Positions 13,794 to 25,121 of a DNA stretch of 64,000 nt are shown here, in pieces. The translations under genes were made by a program, and so were the position numbers. The notes beneath the pieces are model-generated. The model saw only the letters and a program-made list of their open reading frames with translations. It did not search any database and was not told the origin of the DNA. The first letter of the stretch is position 1; each line of letters starts with the position of its first letter. The DNA comes from Clitoria ternatea (lineage: Eukaryota; Streptophyta; Magnoliopsida; Fabales; Fabaceae). The stretch spans positions 166,490,667-166,554,666 of the forward strand of contig CM075673.1 of the NCBI GenBank assembly GCA_037962975.1, given 5' to 3'.

Positions 13794-14768
13794 TTATTTG
13801 GGGGCACTCCCTTCTCCAACCGAGTGGTCAATTTCTTCTTCAGGAAGAGTAAGAAAATCATCAACACTAAAGTCAGAGAAATCATCATCTATACCAGTAA
13901 AATTTGTCTCTATTATTTTCCCTTTATTTTTAAGGGATTTTTGGTATAGATCTACGAGATGCTTTGGTGTGCGACAAACTCGAGACCAGTGTCCCTTGCT
14001 GCCACAACGATAGCAGATATTTTTAGTTTGTTCACTATTTTGAGCATCTGTCCCTTTTTTCATATGTTCTTTATTTTTTCATGTGAATGATGATCTCTTA
14101 TCATTTTGACCATGACCACGGCCATAACCATATCCACGACCAATACCATGTCCCCGAGCATTACCTCGTCCACGACCGCGGCTACGGCCACGACCACGAC
14201 CATGAGTATTATGATCGTGTGTTGCTACATTCACTTCTGGGAATGGAGCAGTTCCAGTTGGACGAGATTCATGATTTTGCATAAGCAATTCATTATTTTG
14301 CTCAGCCACAAGGAGACAAGTAATTAATTCAGAATATTTTGTAAAGCCCTTTTGGCGATATTGCTGCTGCAGGAGCAAATTGGATGCATGAAAAGTAGAG
14401 AATGTCTTTTCTAACATGTCACTTTCAGTGACTTGTTCTCCACATAATTTCAATCTCGAAGTAATTCTAAACATTGCAGAATTATACTCATTTACGGATT
14501 TAAAATCTTGAAATCGTAAATGCATCCATTCATAACGGGCTTTTGGAAGAATTATATCCTTTTGATGGTCGTATCTTTCTTTTAGATTATTCCACAGAAC
14601 AAGAGGGTCTTTAACTGTTAAGTATTCATTTTTTAACCCTTCATGGATATGGTGGCGTAAAAATATCATGGCTTTAGCTTTATCTTGACTAGATGCCTGA
14701 TTTTCATTTTTAATGGTGTCTCCGAGACCTTTTGCATCTAAATGGATTTCAGCATCCAATGTCCATGA
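13794..14768 (-). pseudogene. copia gag (capsid and zinc-knuckle parts), inverted, cut by a gypsy insertion
   Basis: Read right to left, a UBN2/gag-like capsid region (LWNNLKERYDHQKDIILPKA, 14079-14768) ends in an RG-rich run and a TGA at about 14079-14081. The same frame goes on from 14063 with a CCHC knuckle (CYRCGSKGHWSRVC) and an acidic tail ending APK at 13794. The first 20 or so gag codons are separated from the rest by the gypsy element at 14774-24685 and lie at 24691-24749 (MSNTTNHEFV). The same TGA is found in the second copy near 46000. A 117-bp AT-rich spacer with an AATAAAA motif separates gag from pol. Confidence 0.82.
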
Positions 14769-14773
14769 TAGAT

Positions 14774-17378
14774 TGTAACATCCCAGATGTTTTGATAATA
14801 GAAAATAAATTGGAAATGAGTAAATTATTATTTGGCTTATAATAAAAATGGTATATGAAATGTTAAGTGGGAAAAAGGAGTTTTAATGAAATTTTAAGGA
14901 AAATGGTATCAGGACCCTGACGCGTAGCGTGGATGGGACGCGTAGCGTCAGGTGTGATTTAGTGAGCTGACGCGTAGCGCCAGGCTGACGCGTAGCGCCA
15001 GCGTCGCGATCTGTTTTATAACAGGGTCACACAGAACAGAACCTGTAAACCCTTTCTTTCATTTTCTCTCTTCTCTGAGGCGATTTGGCTAGGGTTTTGA
15101 GGGAAACTTGGATTCTTGGTGGTTTTAAGCAATTTGGAACCAAGGTAAGGCGTCTAGGGCCTCTAATCTTTAGTTTCTTCTCCTTCCCTTCATGAAATCC
15201 GAGTTTGCATGTGATGATTGGGGTTTTGATTCTGAGTTTCAGTGGTTTGTGAAGCTTGGGTAATGAGTTTGGAAGTATAAGGAAGGTAACGTACTAACTA
15301 ATTTGATGTTTCGGTGACCGTAGGTGCCGGAACGAGTGTTAGGCAAGCGATTGACAAAGAGGACGTCGGAAGCGAAAGAGGAACGGTGAATCCAGTGGCT
15401 GTAGGACGCTATCCACCCCTTGAGCAAACTGTCGGAGCTCGGGATAGAGGTAAGGGGGTGTTCGGGTCATAATTAATTAGAATTGATATGAAAACGGATT
15501 ATGGGAAGTTTAAGAATCTAATAAGAGTTGTTATAAATACTATAAAGTAACTGAATATAGTAGTTGTGAATATATGTGTATGTGGAATGATATTAAATGG
15601 TTGAATGTGAAAGAAATATGTTTATTGAATTGATTATATGATGAAATAAAGATTGGAATGATGGAAGTGAAATATATGTGTAATATTTCTACTTTGAGTG
15701 GCGTATGTACATTTGATTATGAATAAAAATGTGGAACTTTGAATTATTGATGATATATGCAATAGCATTGTATGGATGGGTTTGACAAGTCGGTCGCCCT
15801 GTATTGTGAGCACATGCCAGTTTCTGGTAGTTGCACATGTGGTTCGTTGATGATATGTTATGATTATGAGATATGATATGTGAATATATGGTATGGGATG
15901 GCCAACGGTATGTATACCCCTCGTTTTCTGGCTCCCGTGGTCTTTGTGCCCAGTTGAGCTACCCAGTGGTCAAGTCAGACCCAGTGGTTGAGGTGGAGAG
16001 CCAAGTCGGGCTCGGTGAACCAAGTCGGGTTCACGGGATGTCAAGTCGGACTCCCAGCTGAAGGCCAGTCCTTTAGTATCCGGATACTAGACGTCAAATT
16101 ACATGAGAGTCAGTTGTGACTTATGTGAATCTTATATTGATTGATGGTGGAAAATGAATTATGAATTGAAAGTGAAATGTGAATGAATGAAAGTATGGTT
16201 TGAATAAGTTAAAGATTGATGTGTATGTGTGTAATTGTATTGATGTGGATAAGTGCAGGAAATCGAAAGAGTAGTAGGTATTGTTAAGTTTAATATTTCG
16301 TTCTATATTAATTATGATATTCCAAACACTCACCCTTGCTGTTGTTTAAATTTTAGTGACCAGTGACAGGGAGGATACTAATGCTGCGGAGATGCGCCAA
16401 GAGGAAGTTTGATGCCAAGGAATGGAGATGTATATAATGACTGTAATATTTTGAGTGTATGTGGTTAAGTGTGTAATAAGTAATGTATTAATATGGTGGG
16501 TGATAGCTGATAAAGTATTTGTGATGAACTTGCCATGATTATGCATGTTGTGATTTTGATGACTTGTTGATGAGGATGAATTATGGCACGGAGCCATTGA
16601 CATGTGTGAATGTTGAATGTGATGGGCAGATGTTGCATTGATGCATGATTGATATGTATGTTATGTGATTGATGTTAGGATGATGATTGGATTGATTTAG
16701 ATAAGTTATGCATATAGTTGGATATTGAGTTTAAGGAACCGGATAGGTGAAATTAAGATTTGGTGGGTGTGAGAAACCCCAGAATGCATCAATAGGTCTT
16801 CCATGACATTTAGGATTTGAATGCATTGGCTTTTGGTCTATTGGAATCCATTTAGGATGTTTGGTGTAAGGGTTTTGCACCTAATTGGGTTAAAATGCAT
16901 TTCGCGTATAACTTGCGCGTATGTTGGAATTTTGGCGAACGGATAGCGCCATCAGTTTCGAAATGGGGAAAACATGTGGCCCTTGAAGTTTCGTGGCAAT
17001 CGGATCTAAAACGGGCCAATTGGATAGGTTAGAAGTTAGTAAAATGGTTTAAAGGTGTAACAGCATCAGGTGCTGTCACTGTCATGCCCACGCTACGCGT
17101 GAGGCTGGCGCGTAGCGTGAGGTGCGCAGCAGAGGGCTGACGCTACGCGTGGGAATGGCGCGCAGCGTCAGGCCCCTGTTTCATATTTTTGAGTCTTTTC
17201 TAAATCAAGGGAATTCTAAGGTTTTGTCAAACTATATAATTATTATTTTGAGTATGTTTAGTGAAAATAAATATTATTTTGAAATAAGAAATAATTAAAT
17301 TTTATTAAATGTGAAAAATTTATTGTGAAAATTAATTAAATGGATATAAATAAAGGAAAATTGACGTAGGACGTCACA
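14774..17378 (+). repeat. 5' LTR of the chromovirus
   Basis: It starts TGTAACATCCCAGATG and ends ACGTAGGACGTCACA. It holds two clusters of a CG-rich word (GACGCGTAGCG and variants, 14917-15005 and 17089-17172); within the second, 17089-17099 and 17109-17119 form an 11-bp perfect inverted repeat. Short frames here, such as minus 15239-15427, recur identically in the 3' LTR and are not genes. Confidence 0.95.
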
Positions 17379-17380
17379 GG

Positions 17381-17392
17381 TGGTATCAGAGC
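17381..17392 (+). promoter_or_regulatory. Primer-binding site (initiator Met tRNA type)
   Basis: TGGTATCAGAGC lies two bases after the 5' LTR and is the standard complement of the tRNA-iMet 3' end used by many plant LTR retrotransposons. Confidence 0.85.
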
Positions 17393-17637
17393 GGTTCTTT
17401 CTAGAGCCGGGAAAATGGGCAGAGTTAGGGGATTGTTTGAGTCCTATATCAGGCTGTTTTGCATTTATTGCATTATGCTTGTGATTGTTTACATATTAAC
17501 AGGTTGACTTGGCATTATTCTCTTGGCACTCCGGGCAGCGTCTTGTTATGTGTTTATACATGAGGTAATTTTTGTACTCCCTGGTCAATTATTGGTTATT
17601 AATGGTGATGTGTTTTGGGATATTGTAGAACTAAAAT

Positions 17638-20600
17638 ATGACGGAAGGAAGTAGTTCTGTTGGTGGTGATGATTTCTTTGAGAGGTTTTCTCAAATGATG
17701 GGGAGGACTGATTCTGGTCCCACCCTTGATAAATTTTTGAAGAGGAATCCACCTATTTACAAAGGAGGACATGATTATGATGGGGCGCATATATGGCTGC
17801 GTGACATTGAGCAAACATTTGAATACTTTGAATGCTCTGAAGAACAGAGAGTGCAATTTGCTACCTATCAATTGAAGGATGAGGCTCGTGTATGGTGGTC
17901 AAGGACTAGAATTCAGATGAATGCGGCGAATGAACCATTAATGTGGATGAATTTCAAGAGGAGATTTCTTGCTAAATACTTTCCAGATAATTATAAAATC
18001 CGCAAGGAGATGGAATTCCTAAAACTTGAGCAAGGCAGGATGTCAGTGGCTGAATACACGTCACAGTTTGATGAACTATGTGATTTCTATCATCCTTTTT
18101 CTCTTGAAGGAACTGAAGGTAGTAAGTATGCAAAGTATGAATCCGGGTTAAGAATTGAACTCCGAAGTGTCATTGTTCCTATGGAAATCCGTGACTATCC
18201 TACTCTGGTAAATAAGGCCAGACTTGCTGAGGAAGTGCAGTTACAGAGAGCGTCCCAGTCAAGGGACAAGAGACCCTTGAAGGCTAAAGGATTTAGTTTT
18301 AAAAAGATGGGTCAGTTTTTCCATGGTGGCAAGTCTTCTGCCACATCTTCTTCTTCTTCTTCTGGACGTGGATCTACTGGTCGTTCTGGTGGCCGTGCTT
18401 GTTATAATTGTGGTCAGGAAGGTCATTTCTCTAGACATTGTCCTACAAATCAAACTGTTTGTTTTCAGTGTGGACAACCTGGACACCTAAGGCCCGACTG
18501 TCCACAGAGACAGCAGCAGGGAGGACGTGGTAATCGGGCAAGTGCTTCTATGGTCCGTGGTGGGAATTTTCAGCGTGGAGGCCGAGGCGGCGGTAGCCGT
18601 GGAGGCCAACACCCTAGGCGATCTGATGCTCAGTCCAGTGGTACTCAGAATGTTATGGCTGGACGTGTGTTTGCTTTTGATGCTTCTGAAGTTTCAAGAA
18701 ATGATAATTTGGTACAGGGTAAGTGTCTTATTCATGACTATCTTGTAAATGTTATTTATGACTCTGGTGCAACCCACTCTTTTATTTCTGAGAGTTGTGT
18801 TCGGCGGCTTGGTTTGCCGGTGGTATTAATGAAGAATGCTCTTAATGTCTCCACTCCTACTGGTTCTACATTTCGAGCAACTACTATGTGTGAGGAATTA
18901 CCTATGCAAGTAGAGGACCGATCTTTCCTGGTGAATTTAATATGTATGCCATTGAAGAATTTAGATGTTATTCTGGGTCTTGACTGGTTGTCTGTTAACC
19001 ATGTTATGGTGGACTGTTACCGCAAGACTATAATTTTCTCTCAGGAATTGGACACTAAAAATGTGGTGAGTGATGTTTCTGTAATTTATGTTATTCTGTT
19101 AGTTTCAGAGGGGCGGTATAATCTTAAACCTGCAGATATTCCAGTGGTGTGTGATTTTCCTGATGTATTCCCGAAAGACATTCCGGAATTGCCTCCAAAC
19201 AGGGAGATTGATTTTGCTATTGATTTAGTTCCTGGGGCAGAACCTGTGTCCCGTACACCTTATAGAATGTCTTCAGTGGAGTTGGCTGAAGTAAAGAAAC
19301 AAGTAAATGAGTTGCTAAGCAAGGGGTTTATCAGACCGAGTGCTTCACCTTGGGGCGCTCCGGTGTTGTTGGTGAAAAAGAAGGATGGCAATATGAGAAT
19401 GTGTATTGACTACCGACAATTGAATAAATTGACGGTTAAGAACAAATATCCTTTACCACGAATTGATGATTTGTTGGATCAGTTGCGAGGTGCTGTGGTG
19501 TTTTCTAAGATCGATTTGAGATCTGGATATCATCAAATTAGGGTGAAGTCGGAAGATATTCTGAAAACGGCGTTCCGGACTCGATATGGACATTTTGAAT
19601 ATGTTGTAATGCCTTTCGGAGTAACCAATGCTCCAGCTATCTTTATGGATTATATGAATCGGATTTTCCAACCTTACTTAGATCAATTTGTCGTGGTGTT
19701 TATTGATGACATTCTAGTATATTCAAATTCTGTGGAAGAGCATGCACAACATCTTCAAATTGTTTTACAAGTGCTACGTGAAAAGAAGTTGTACGCTAAA
19801 TTGTCGAAGTGTGATTTCTGGGAAGCAAGTGTAAAGTTTTTGGGGCATGTAATCTCTTGTGATGGTGTGTCTGTTGATCCATCCAAGATTGAAGCAGTTA
19901 TGGCTTGGGAAAGGCCTAAATCAGTGACTGAAATTAGGAGTTTTCTTGGATTAGCTGGCTATTATCGTCGTTTTATTGAAGGATTTTCCCGCATTGCACT
20001 ACCCCTGACTCGATTGACAAGAAAGGAGAATCCCTTTGTGTGGACGGAAAAGTGTGAATTGAGTTTCCAAACGCTGAAGCGGTGTTTGACTACTGCACCT
20101 GTACTTGCATTACCAGATGTAACGAAAGAATTTGTGGTATACTGTGATGCATCTAAGTTTGGTTTAGGCTGTGTACTGATGCAGGATGATAGGGTAATTG
20201 CTTATGCTTCTAGGCAATTAAGGCAGCATGAACAGAATTATCCCACTCATGATTTGGAACTCGCTGCTGTGGTATTCGCATTGAAGATTTGGCGACATTA
20301 CTTGTATGGGTCTCGTTTTGTGGTATTCAGTGACCACAAGAGTTTGAAGTATCTGTTTGATCAGAAGGAATTAAACATGAGGCAAAGGAGATGGATGGAA
20401 TACCTTAAGGATTATGATTTTGATTTGAAATACCATCCTGGTAAGGCGAATGTTGTGGCTGATGCCTTAAGTAGAAAAGTATTACATGCAGCTTTCTTGA
20501 TGGGCAAGGAACAAGAATTGTTAGAAGACTTTCGTGATATGAATATTGGGGTATCCATTCAAGCCCCAGATCAGATGGTAATTGGAATGTTAAAAATCTC

Positions 20601-22035
20601 CAATGAATTCTTAGAATCCTTAGCTGTGGCTCAGGAGGATGATGAAGAGTTGCTGGAATTGCTTGACATTCAAGCAAGAGGCAAAGACATGGGATTAACC
20701 AAAGGTAAGGATAGAATTTGGCGGTTTAAGAACCGTGTAGTGGTACCCACAGAGGGTGATTTCAGACAAGCTGTATTAGCTGAAGCGCATAAAAGTTCTT
20801 TAAGTATCCATCCTGGTATCACTAAAATGTACCATGATTTAAAGAAAGAATTCTGGTGGCCGGGAATGAAGAAAGCAATAATTGAATATGTAAGATCTTG
20901 TGTGATATGTCAGAAGTGTAAGGTCGAACATCAGAGACCCCCAGGTTTACTTCAACCCCCAGAGATTCCAATATGGAAATGGGAAAGCATTACTATGAAT
21001 TTTGTATCCGGGTTACCTCGTACTCATTCTAGTTGTGATGCAATATGGGTAATTGTGGACAGGTTGACCAAGAGTGCTCACTTCTTGGCTATGAATATGA
21101 AATGGTCATTGGATCGGTTGGCTAGATTGTACATTACGGAGATTGTAAGATTGCATGGTATACCTTCAAGTATTATTTCGGATCGTGATCCTCGGTTTAC
21201 TTCCAGATTCTGGGGGAGTTTACAGCAGGCATTGGGTACTGAACTGAGGTTGAGTTTAGCTTATCATCCTCAGACAGATGGCCAGTCTGAGCGTACAATC
21301 CAGACCTTGGAAGATATGCTTAGAGCTTGTGTACTAGAGCAAGGTGGCTCATGGGAGAGATACCTGCCATTGGTGGAATTTGCTTATAATAATAGCTATC
21401 ATAGTAGCATTGGGATGGCTCCTTATGAAGCTTTATATGGAAGACGGTGTCGTACGCCTTTATGTTGGAATGAAGATAGAGATGCAATCCATTTGGGACC
21501 CGAATTAATTCAAGAAATGAATGATCAGGTGATAATGATTCGTGAAAAGATGAAAATTGCACAAGACCGTCAGAAGAGTTACTATGACAATCGTCATAGG
21601 CCACTTGAATTTCAGGTGGGAGATTGGGTATTCCTGAAGGTGTCACCTACTAAAGGTGTAGGTCGTGTGATGAAGAGCCAGAAACTTAATCCAAAGTATA
21701 TTGGACCCTATCAAATATTGGAACGAATTGGTGAAGTAGCATACAGATTGAATCTTCCCCGTGCATTGACAAATATTCACGATGTATTTCATGTTTCACA
21801 ATTAAGAAAATATGTTCCCTGTGATTCGATGATAGTACCTGAAGATTCCATTGAGTTGAAAGAAGATTTGACTGTGGAGATCGCACCTATTTGTATTGAA
21901 AGTTATCAAACTAAACGATTGAGAAACAAAGAAGTACCCCTGGTAAAAGTGAAGTGGCAAAATATAAATGGAGTGACGTATACATGGGAACTAGAATCCG
22001 ATATGAGGCGGTTGTATCCAAATCTTTTCCAATAA
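17638..22035 (+). CDS. gag-pol polyprotein of the chromovirus
   Basis: One uninterrupted frame of 1465 codons. Order: gag capsid (Retrotrans_gag, about residues 80-190); two CCHC knuckles near residues 254 and 275 (CYNCGQEGHFSRHC, CFQCGQPGHLRPDC); aspartic protease with DSGATHSFIS near 375; reverse transcriptase with FIDD near 687; RNase H starting CDASKFGLG near 833; integrase with HHCC finger (HPGITKMYH ... CVICQKC) near 1057-1090 and its DDE core; and a C-terminal region (VKWQNINGVTYTWELESDM) that resembles the chromodomain of Tekay/Del chromoviruses. It is cleaved into the proteins needed for reverse transcription and integration. The chromodomain is thought to steer integration to heterochromatin. 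The start is the first ATG after the leader, 246 bp past the primer site. No stops or frameshifts are seen. Confidence 0.95.
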   Translation: MTEGSSSVGGDDFFERFSQMMGRTDSGPTLDKFLKRNPPIYKGGHDYDGAHIWLRDIEQTFEYFECSEEQRVQFATYQLKDEARVWWSRTRIQMNAANEPLMWMNFKRRFLAKYFPDNYKIRKEMEFLKLEQGRMSVAEYTSQFDELCDFYHPFSLEGTEGSKYAKYESGLRIELRSVIVPMEIRDYPTLVNKARLAEEVQLQRASQSRDKRPLKAKGFSFKKMGQFFHGGKSSATSSSSSSGRGSTGRSGGRACYNCGQEGHFSRHCPTNQTVCFQCGQPGHLRPDCPQRQQQGGRGNRASASMVRGGNFQRGGRGGGSRGGQHPRRSDAQSSGTQNVMAGRVFAFDASEVSRNDNLVQGKCLIHDYLVNVIYDSGATHSFISESCVRRLGLPVVLMKNALNVSTPTGSTFRATTMCEELPMQVEDRSFLVNLICMPLKNLDVILGLDWLSVNHVMVDCYRKTIIFSQELDTKNVVSDVSVIYVILLVSEGRYNLKPADIPVVCDFPDVFPKDIPELPPNREIDFAIDLVPGAEPVSRTPYRMSSVELAEVKKQVNELLSKGFIRPSASPWGAPVLLVKKKDGNMRMCIDYRQLNKLTVKNKYPLPRIDDLLDQLRGAVVFSKIDLRSGYHQIRVKSEDILKTAFRTRYGHFEYVVMPFGVTNAPAIFMDYMNRIFQPYLDQFVVVFIDDILVYSNSVEEHAQHLQIVLQVLREKKLYAKLSKCDFWEASVKFLGHVISCDGVSVDPSKIEAVMAWERPKSVTEIRSFLGLAGYYRRFIEGFSRIALPLTRLTRKENPFVWTEKCELSFQTLKRCLTTAPVLALPDVTKEFVVYCDASKFGLGCVLMQDDRVIAYASRQLRQHEQNYPTHDLELAAVVFALKIWRHYLYGSRFVVFSDHKSLKYLFDQKELNMRQRRWMEYLKDYDFDLKYHPGKANVVADALSRKVLHAAFLMGKEQELLEDFRDMNIGVSIQAPDQMVIGMLKISNEFLESLAVAQEDDEELLELLDIQARGKDMGLTKGKDRIWRFKNRVVVPTEGDFRQAVLAEAHKSSLSIHPGITKMYHDLKKEFWWPGMKKAIIEYVRSCVICQKCKVEHQRPPGLLQPPEIPIWKWESITMNFVSGLPRTHSSCDAIWVIVDRLTKSAHFLAMNMKWSLDRLARLYITEIVRLHGIPSSIISDRDPRFTSRFWGSLQQALGTELRLSLAYHPQTDGQSERTIQTLEDMLRACVLEQGGSWERYLPLVEFAYNNSYHSSIGMAPYEALYGRRCRTPLCWNEDRDAIHLGPELIQEMNDQVIMIREKMKIAQDRQKSYYDNRHRPLEFQVGDWVFLKVSPTKGVGRVMKSQKLNPKYIGPYQILERIGEVAYRLNLPRALTNIHDVFHVSQLRKYVPCDSMIVPEDSIELKEDLTVEIAPICIESYQTKRLRNKEVPLVKVKWQNINGVTYTWELESDMRRLYPNLFQ

Positions 22036-22068
22036 GGTACGTTGATTTCGGGGACGAAATCTCTTTTT

Positions 22069-22080
22069 AGGGGGAGTGGA
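22069..22080 (+). promoter_or_regulatory. Polypurine tract of the chromovirus
   Basis: AGGGGGAGTGGA lies immediately before the 3' LTR at 22081. It is the expected plus-strand priming site. Confidence 0.85.
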
Positions 22081-24685
22081 TGTAACATCCCAGATGTTTT
22101 GATAATAGAAAATAAATTAGAAATGAGTAAATTATTATTTGGCTTATAATAAAAATGGTATATGAAATATTAAGTGGGAAAAAGGAGTTTTAATGAAATT
22201 TTAAGGAAAATGGTATCAGGACCCTGACGCGTAGCGTGGATGGGACGCGTAGCGTCAGGTGTGATTTAGTGAGCTGACGCGTAGCGCCAGGCTGACGCGT
22301 AGCGCCAGCGTCGCGATCTGTTTTATAACAGGGTCACACAGAACAGAACCTGTAAACCCTTTCTTTCATTTTCTCTCTTCTCTGAGGCGATTTGGCTAGG
22401 GTTTTGAGGGAAACTTGGATTCTTGGTGGTTTTAAGCAATTTGGAACCAAGGTAAGGCGTCTAGGGCCTCCAATCTTTAGTTTCTTCTCCTTCCCTTCAT
22501 GAAATCCGAGTTTGCATGTGATGATTGGGGTTTTGATTCTGAGTTTCAGTGGTTTGTGAAGCTTGGGTAATGAGTTTGGAAGTATAAGGAAGGTAACGTA
22601 CTAACTAATTTGATGTTTCGGTGACCGTAGGTGCCGGAACGAGTGTTAGGCAAGCGATTGACAAAGAGGACGTCGGAAGCGAAAGAGGAACGGTGAATCC
22701 AGTGGCTGTAGGACGCTATCCACCCCTTGAGCAAACTGTCGGAGCTCGGGATAGAGGTAAGGGGGTGTTCGGGTCATAATTAATTAGAATTGATATGAAA
22801 ACGGATTATGGGAAGTTTAAGAATCTAATAAGAGTTGTTATAAATACTATAAAGTAACTGAATATAGTAGTTGTGAATATATGTGTATGTGGAATGATAT
22901 TAAATGGTTGAATGTGAAAGAAATATGTTTATTAAATTGATTATATGATGAAATAAAGATTGGAATGATGGAAGTGAAATATATGTGTAATATTTCTACT
23001 TTGAGTGGCGTATGTACATTTGATTATGAATAAAAATGTGGAACTTTGAATTATTGATGATATATGCAATAGCATTGTATGGATGGGTTTGACAAGTCGG
23101 TCGCCCTGTATTGTGAGCACATGCCAGTTTCTGGTAGTTGCACATGTGGTTCGTTGATGATATGTTATGATTATGAGATATGATATGTGAATATATGGTA
23201 TGGGATGGCCAACGGTATGTATACCCCTCGTTTTCTGGCTCCCGTGGTCTTTGTGCCCAGTTGAGCTACCCAGTGGTCAAGTCGGACCCAGTGGTTGAGG
23301 TGGAGAGCCAAGTCGGGCTCGGTGAACCAAGTCGGGTTCACGGGATGTCAAGTCGGACTCCCAGCTGAAGGCCAGTCCTTTAGTATCCGGATACTAGACG
23401 TCAAATTACATGAGAGTCAGTTGTGACTTATGTGAATCTTATATTGATTGATGGTGGAAAATGAATTATGAATTGAAAGTGAAATGTGAATGAATGAAAG
23501 TATGGTTTGAATAAGTTAAAGATTGATGTGTATGTGTGTAATTGTATTGATGTGGATAAGTGCAGGAAATCGAAAGAGTAGTAGGTATTGTTAAGTTTAA
23601 TATTTCGTTCTATATTAATTATGATATTCCAAACACTCACCCTTGCTGTTGTTTAAATTTTAGTGACCAGTGACAGGGAGGATACTAATGCTGCGGAGAT
23701 GCGCCAAGAGGAAGTTTGATGCCAAGGAATGGAGATGTATATAATGACTGTAATATTTTGAGTGTATGTGGTTAAGTGTGTAATAAGTAATGTATTAATA
23801 TGGTGGGTGATAGCTGATAAAGTATTTGTGATGAACTTGCCATGATTATGCATGTTGTGATTTTGATGACTTGTTGATGAGGATGAATTATGGCACGGAG
23901 CCATTGACATGTGTGAATGTTGAATGTGATGGGCAGATGTTGCATTGATGCATGATTGATATGTATGTTATGTGATTGATGTTAGGATGATGATTGGATT
24001 GATTTAGATAAGTTATGCATATAGTTGGATATTGAGTTTAAGGAACCGGATAGGTGAAATTAAGATTTGGTGGGTGTGAGAAACCCCAGAATGCATCAAT
24101 AGGTCTTCCATGACATTTAGGATTTGAATGCATTGGCTTTTGGTCCATTGGAATCCATTTAGGATGTTTGGTGTAAGGGTTTTGCACCTAATTGGGTTAA
24201 AATGCATTTCGCGTATAACTTGCGCGTATGTTGGAATTTTGGCGAACGGATAGCGCCATCAGTTTCGAAATGGGGAAAACATGTGGCCCTTGAAGTTTCG
24301 TGGCAATCGGATCTAAAACGGGCCAATTGGATAAGTTAGAAGTTAGTAAAATGGTTTAAAGGTGTAACAGCATCAGGTGCTGTCACTGTCATGCCCACGC
24401 TACGCGTGAGGCTGGCGCGTAGCGTGAGGTGCGCAGCAGAGGGCTGACGCTACGCGTGGGAATGGCGCGCAGCGTCAGGCCCCTGTTTCATATTTTTGAG
24501 TCTTTTCTAAATCAAGGGAATTCTAAGGTTTTGTCAAACTATATAATTATTATTTTGAGTATGTTTAGTGAAAATAAATATTATTTTGAAATGAGAAATA
24601 ATTAAATTTTATTAAATGCGAAAAATTTATTGTGAAAATTAATTAAATGGATATAAATAAAGGAAAATTGACGTAGGACGTCACA
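22081..24685 (+). repeat. 3' LTR of the chromovirus
   Basis: 2605 bp, collinear with 14774-17378 at a constant offset of 7307. It carries the same CG-rich clusters (22224-22312 and 24396-24479). Roughly nine single-base differences from the 5' LTR were seen. Confidence 0.95.
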
Positions 24686-24690
24686 TAGAT

Positions 24691-25073
24691 AGTTTTTTCC
24701 AGATATGTCAAGAGCCACGAACTCATGGTTGGTAGTATTTGACATAGTTATTTCTATATAAGAAATTAAAACAATATATTAGATATCATTTCAAATGAAT
24801 AAATTTATTAATTATAAATATCTAATGATGGTAACAAGTCAATAATTGTTATGAATATGTTTTATTTTTATTTAATTATAAGAACAATATTTTTTTTATT
24901 TTTTATTTTAAAAAAAATAGAGTAATTTAAATGATCCAGTAATAAAGATTTACAATTTTTATAGAATATCATTCAAATATAAATGGCCTAGTGGTAGAGT
25001 GATAATTTATTACTGGTATAAACCCGGGTTCAATTCTCTACTAATGTGTATATTATTTATTAATATATATCTT

Positions 25074-25117
<44 letters not shown>
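24691..25117 (-). repeat. copia gag start and leader, ending in an (AT)n run
   Basis: 24691-24749 is the first part of the inverted copia gag (ATG at 24749 on minus). About the next 60 bp match the copy at 46743-46800. The rest is AT-rich leader that ends in a TA/AT microsatellite of about 40 bp (25078-25117), into which the Tat element inserted. Confidence 0.7.
24983..25060 (+). repeat. tRNA-derived, SINE-like head
   Basis: TGGCCTAGTGGTAGAGTG resembles a Pol III A box and, about 30 bp on, CGGGTTCAATTCTC a B box (GGTTCAANYC). No full tRNA cloverleaf can be drawn. The arrangement resembles the 5' head of plant SINEs, followed here by an AT-rich tail. It may be a SINE that landed in the copia leader before the Tat insertion. 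Confidence 0.4.

Positions 25118-25121
<4 letters not shown>

Larger units (their letters stand above)
14774..24685 (+). mobile_element. Complete Ty3/gypsy chromovirus (Tekay/Del-like), 9.9 kb
   Basis: LTRs of equal length (2605 bp) bound it with TG...CA ends, and a 5-bp duplication TAGAT lies at 14769-14773 and 24686-24690. It interrupts the inverted copia gag; removing it and one TAGAT restores the sequence seen uninterrupted at 46680-46690. A tRNA-iMet-type primer-binding site, one open gag-pol frame with a C-terminal chromodomain-like region and a polypurine tract are all present. About nine substitutions separate the LTRs by eye, mostly transitions, so the insertion is recent. Nothing visible prevents it from being autonomous. 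Confidence 0.95.

Noticed and set aside
15239..15427. 62-codon minus frame, repeated at 22546-22734
   Set aside because: It lies in the chromovirus LTR and recurs only because the LTR is duplicated. It has no start context or domain.
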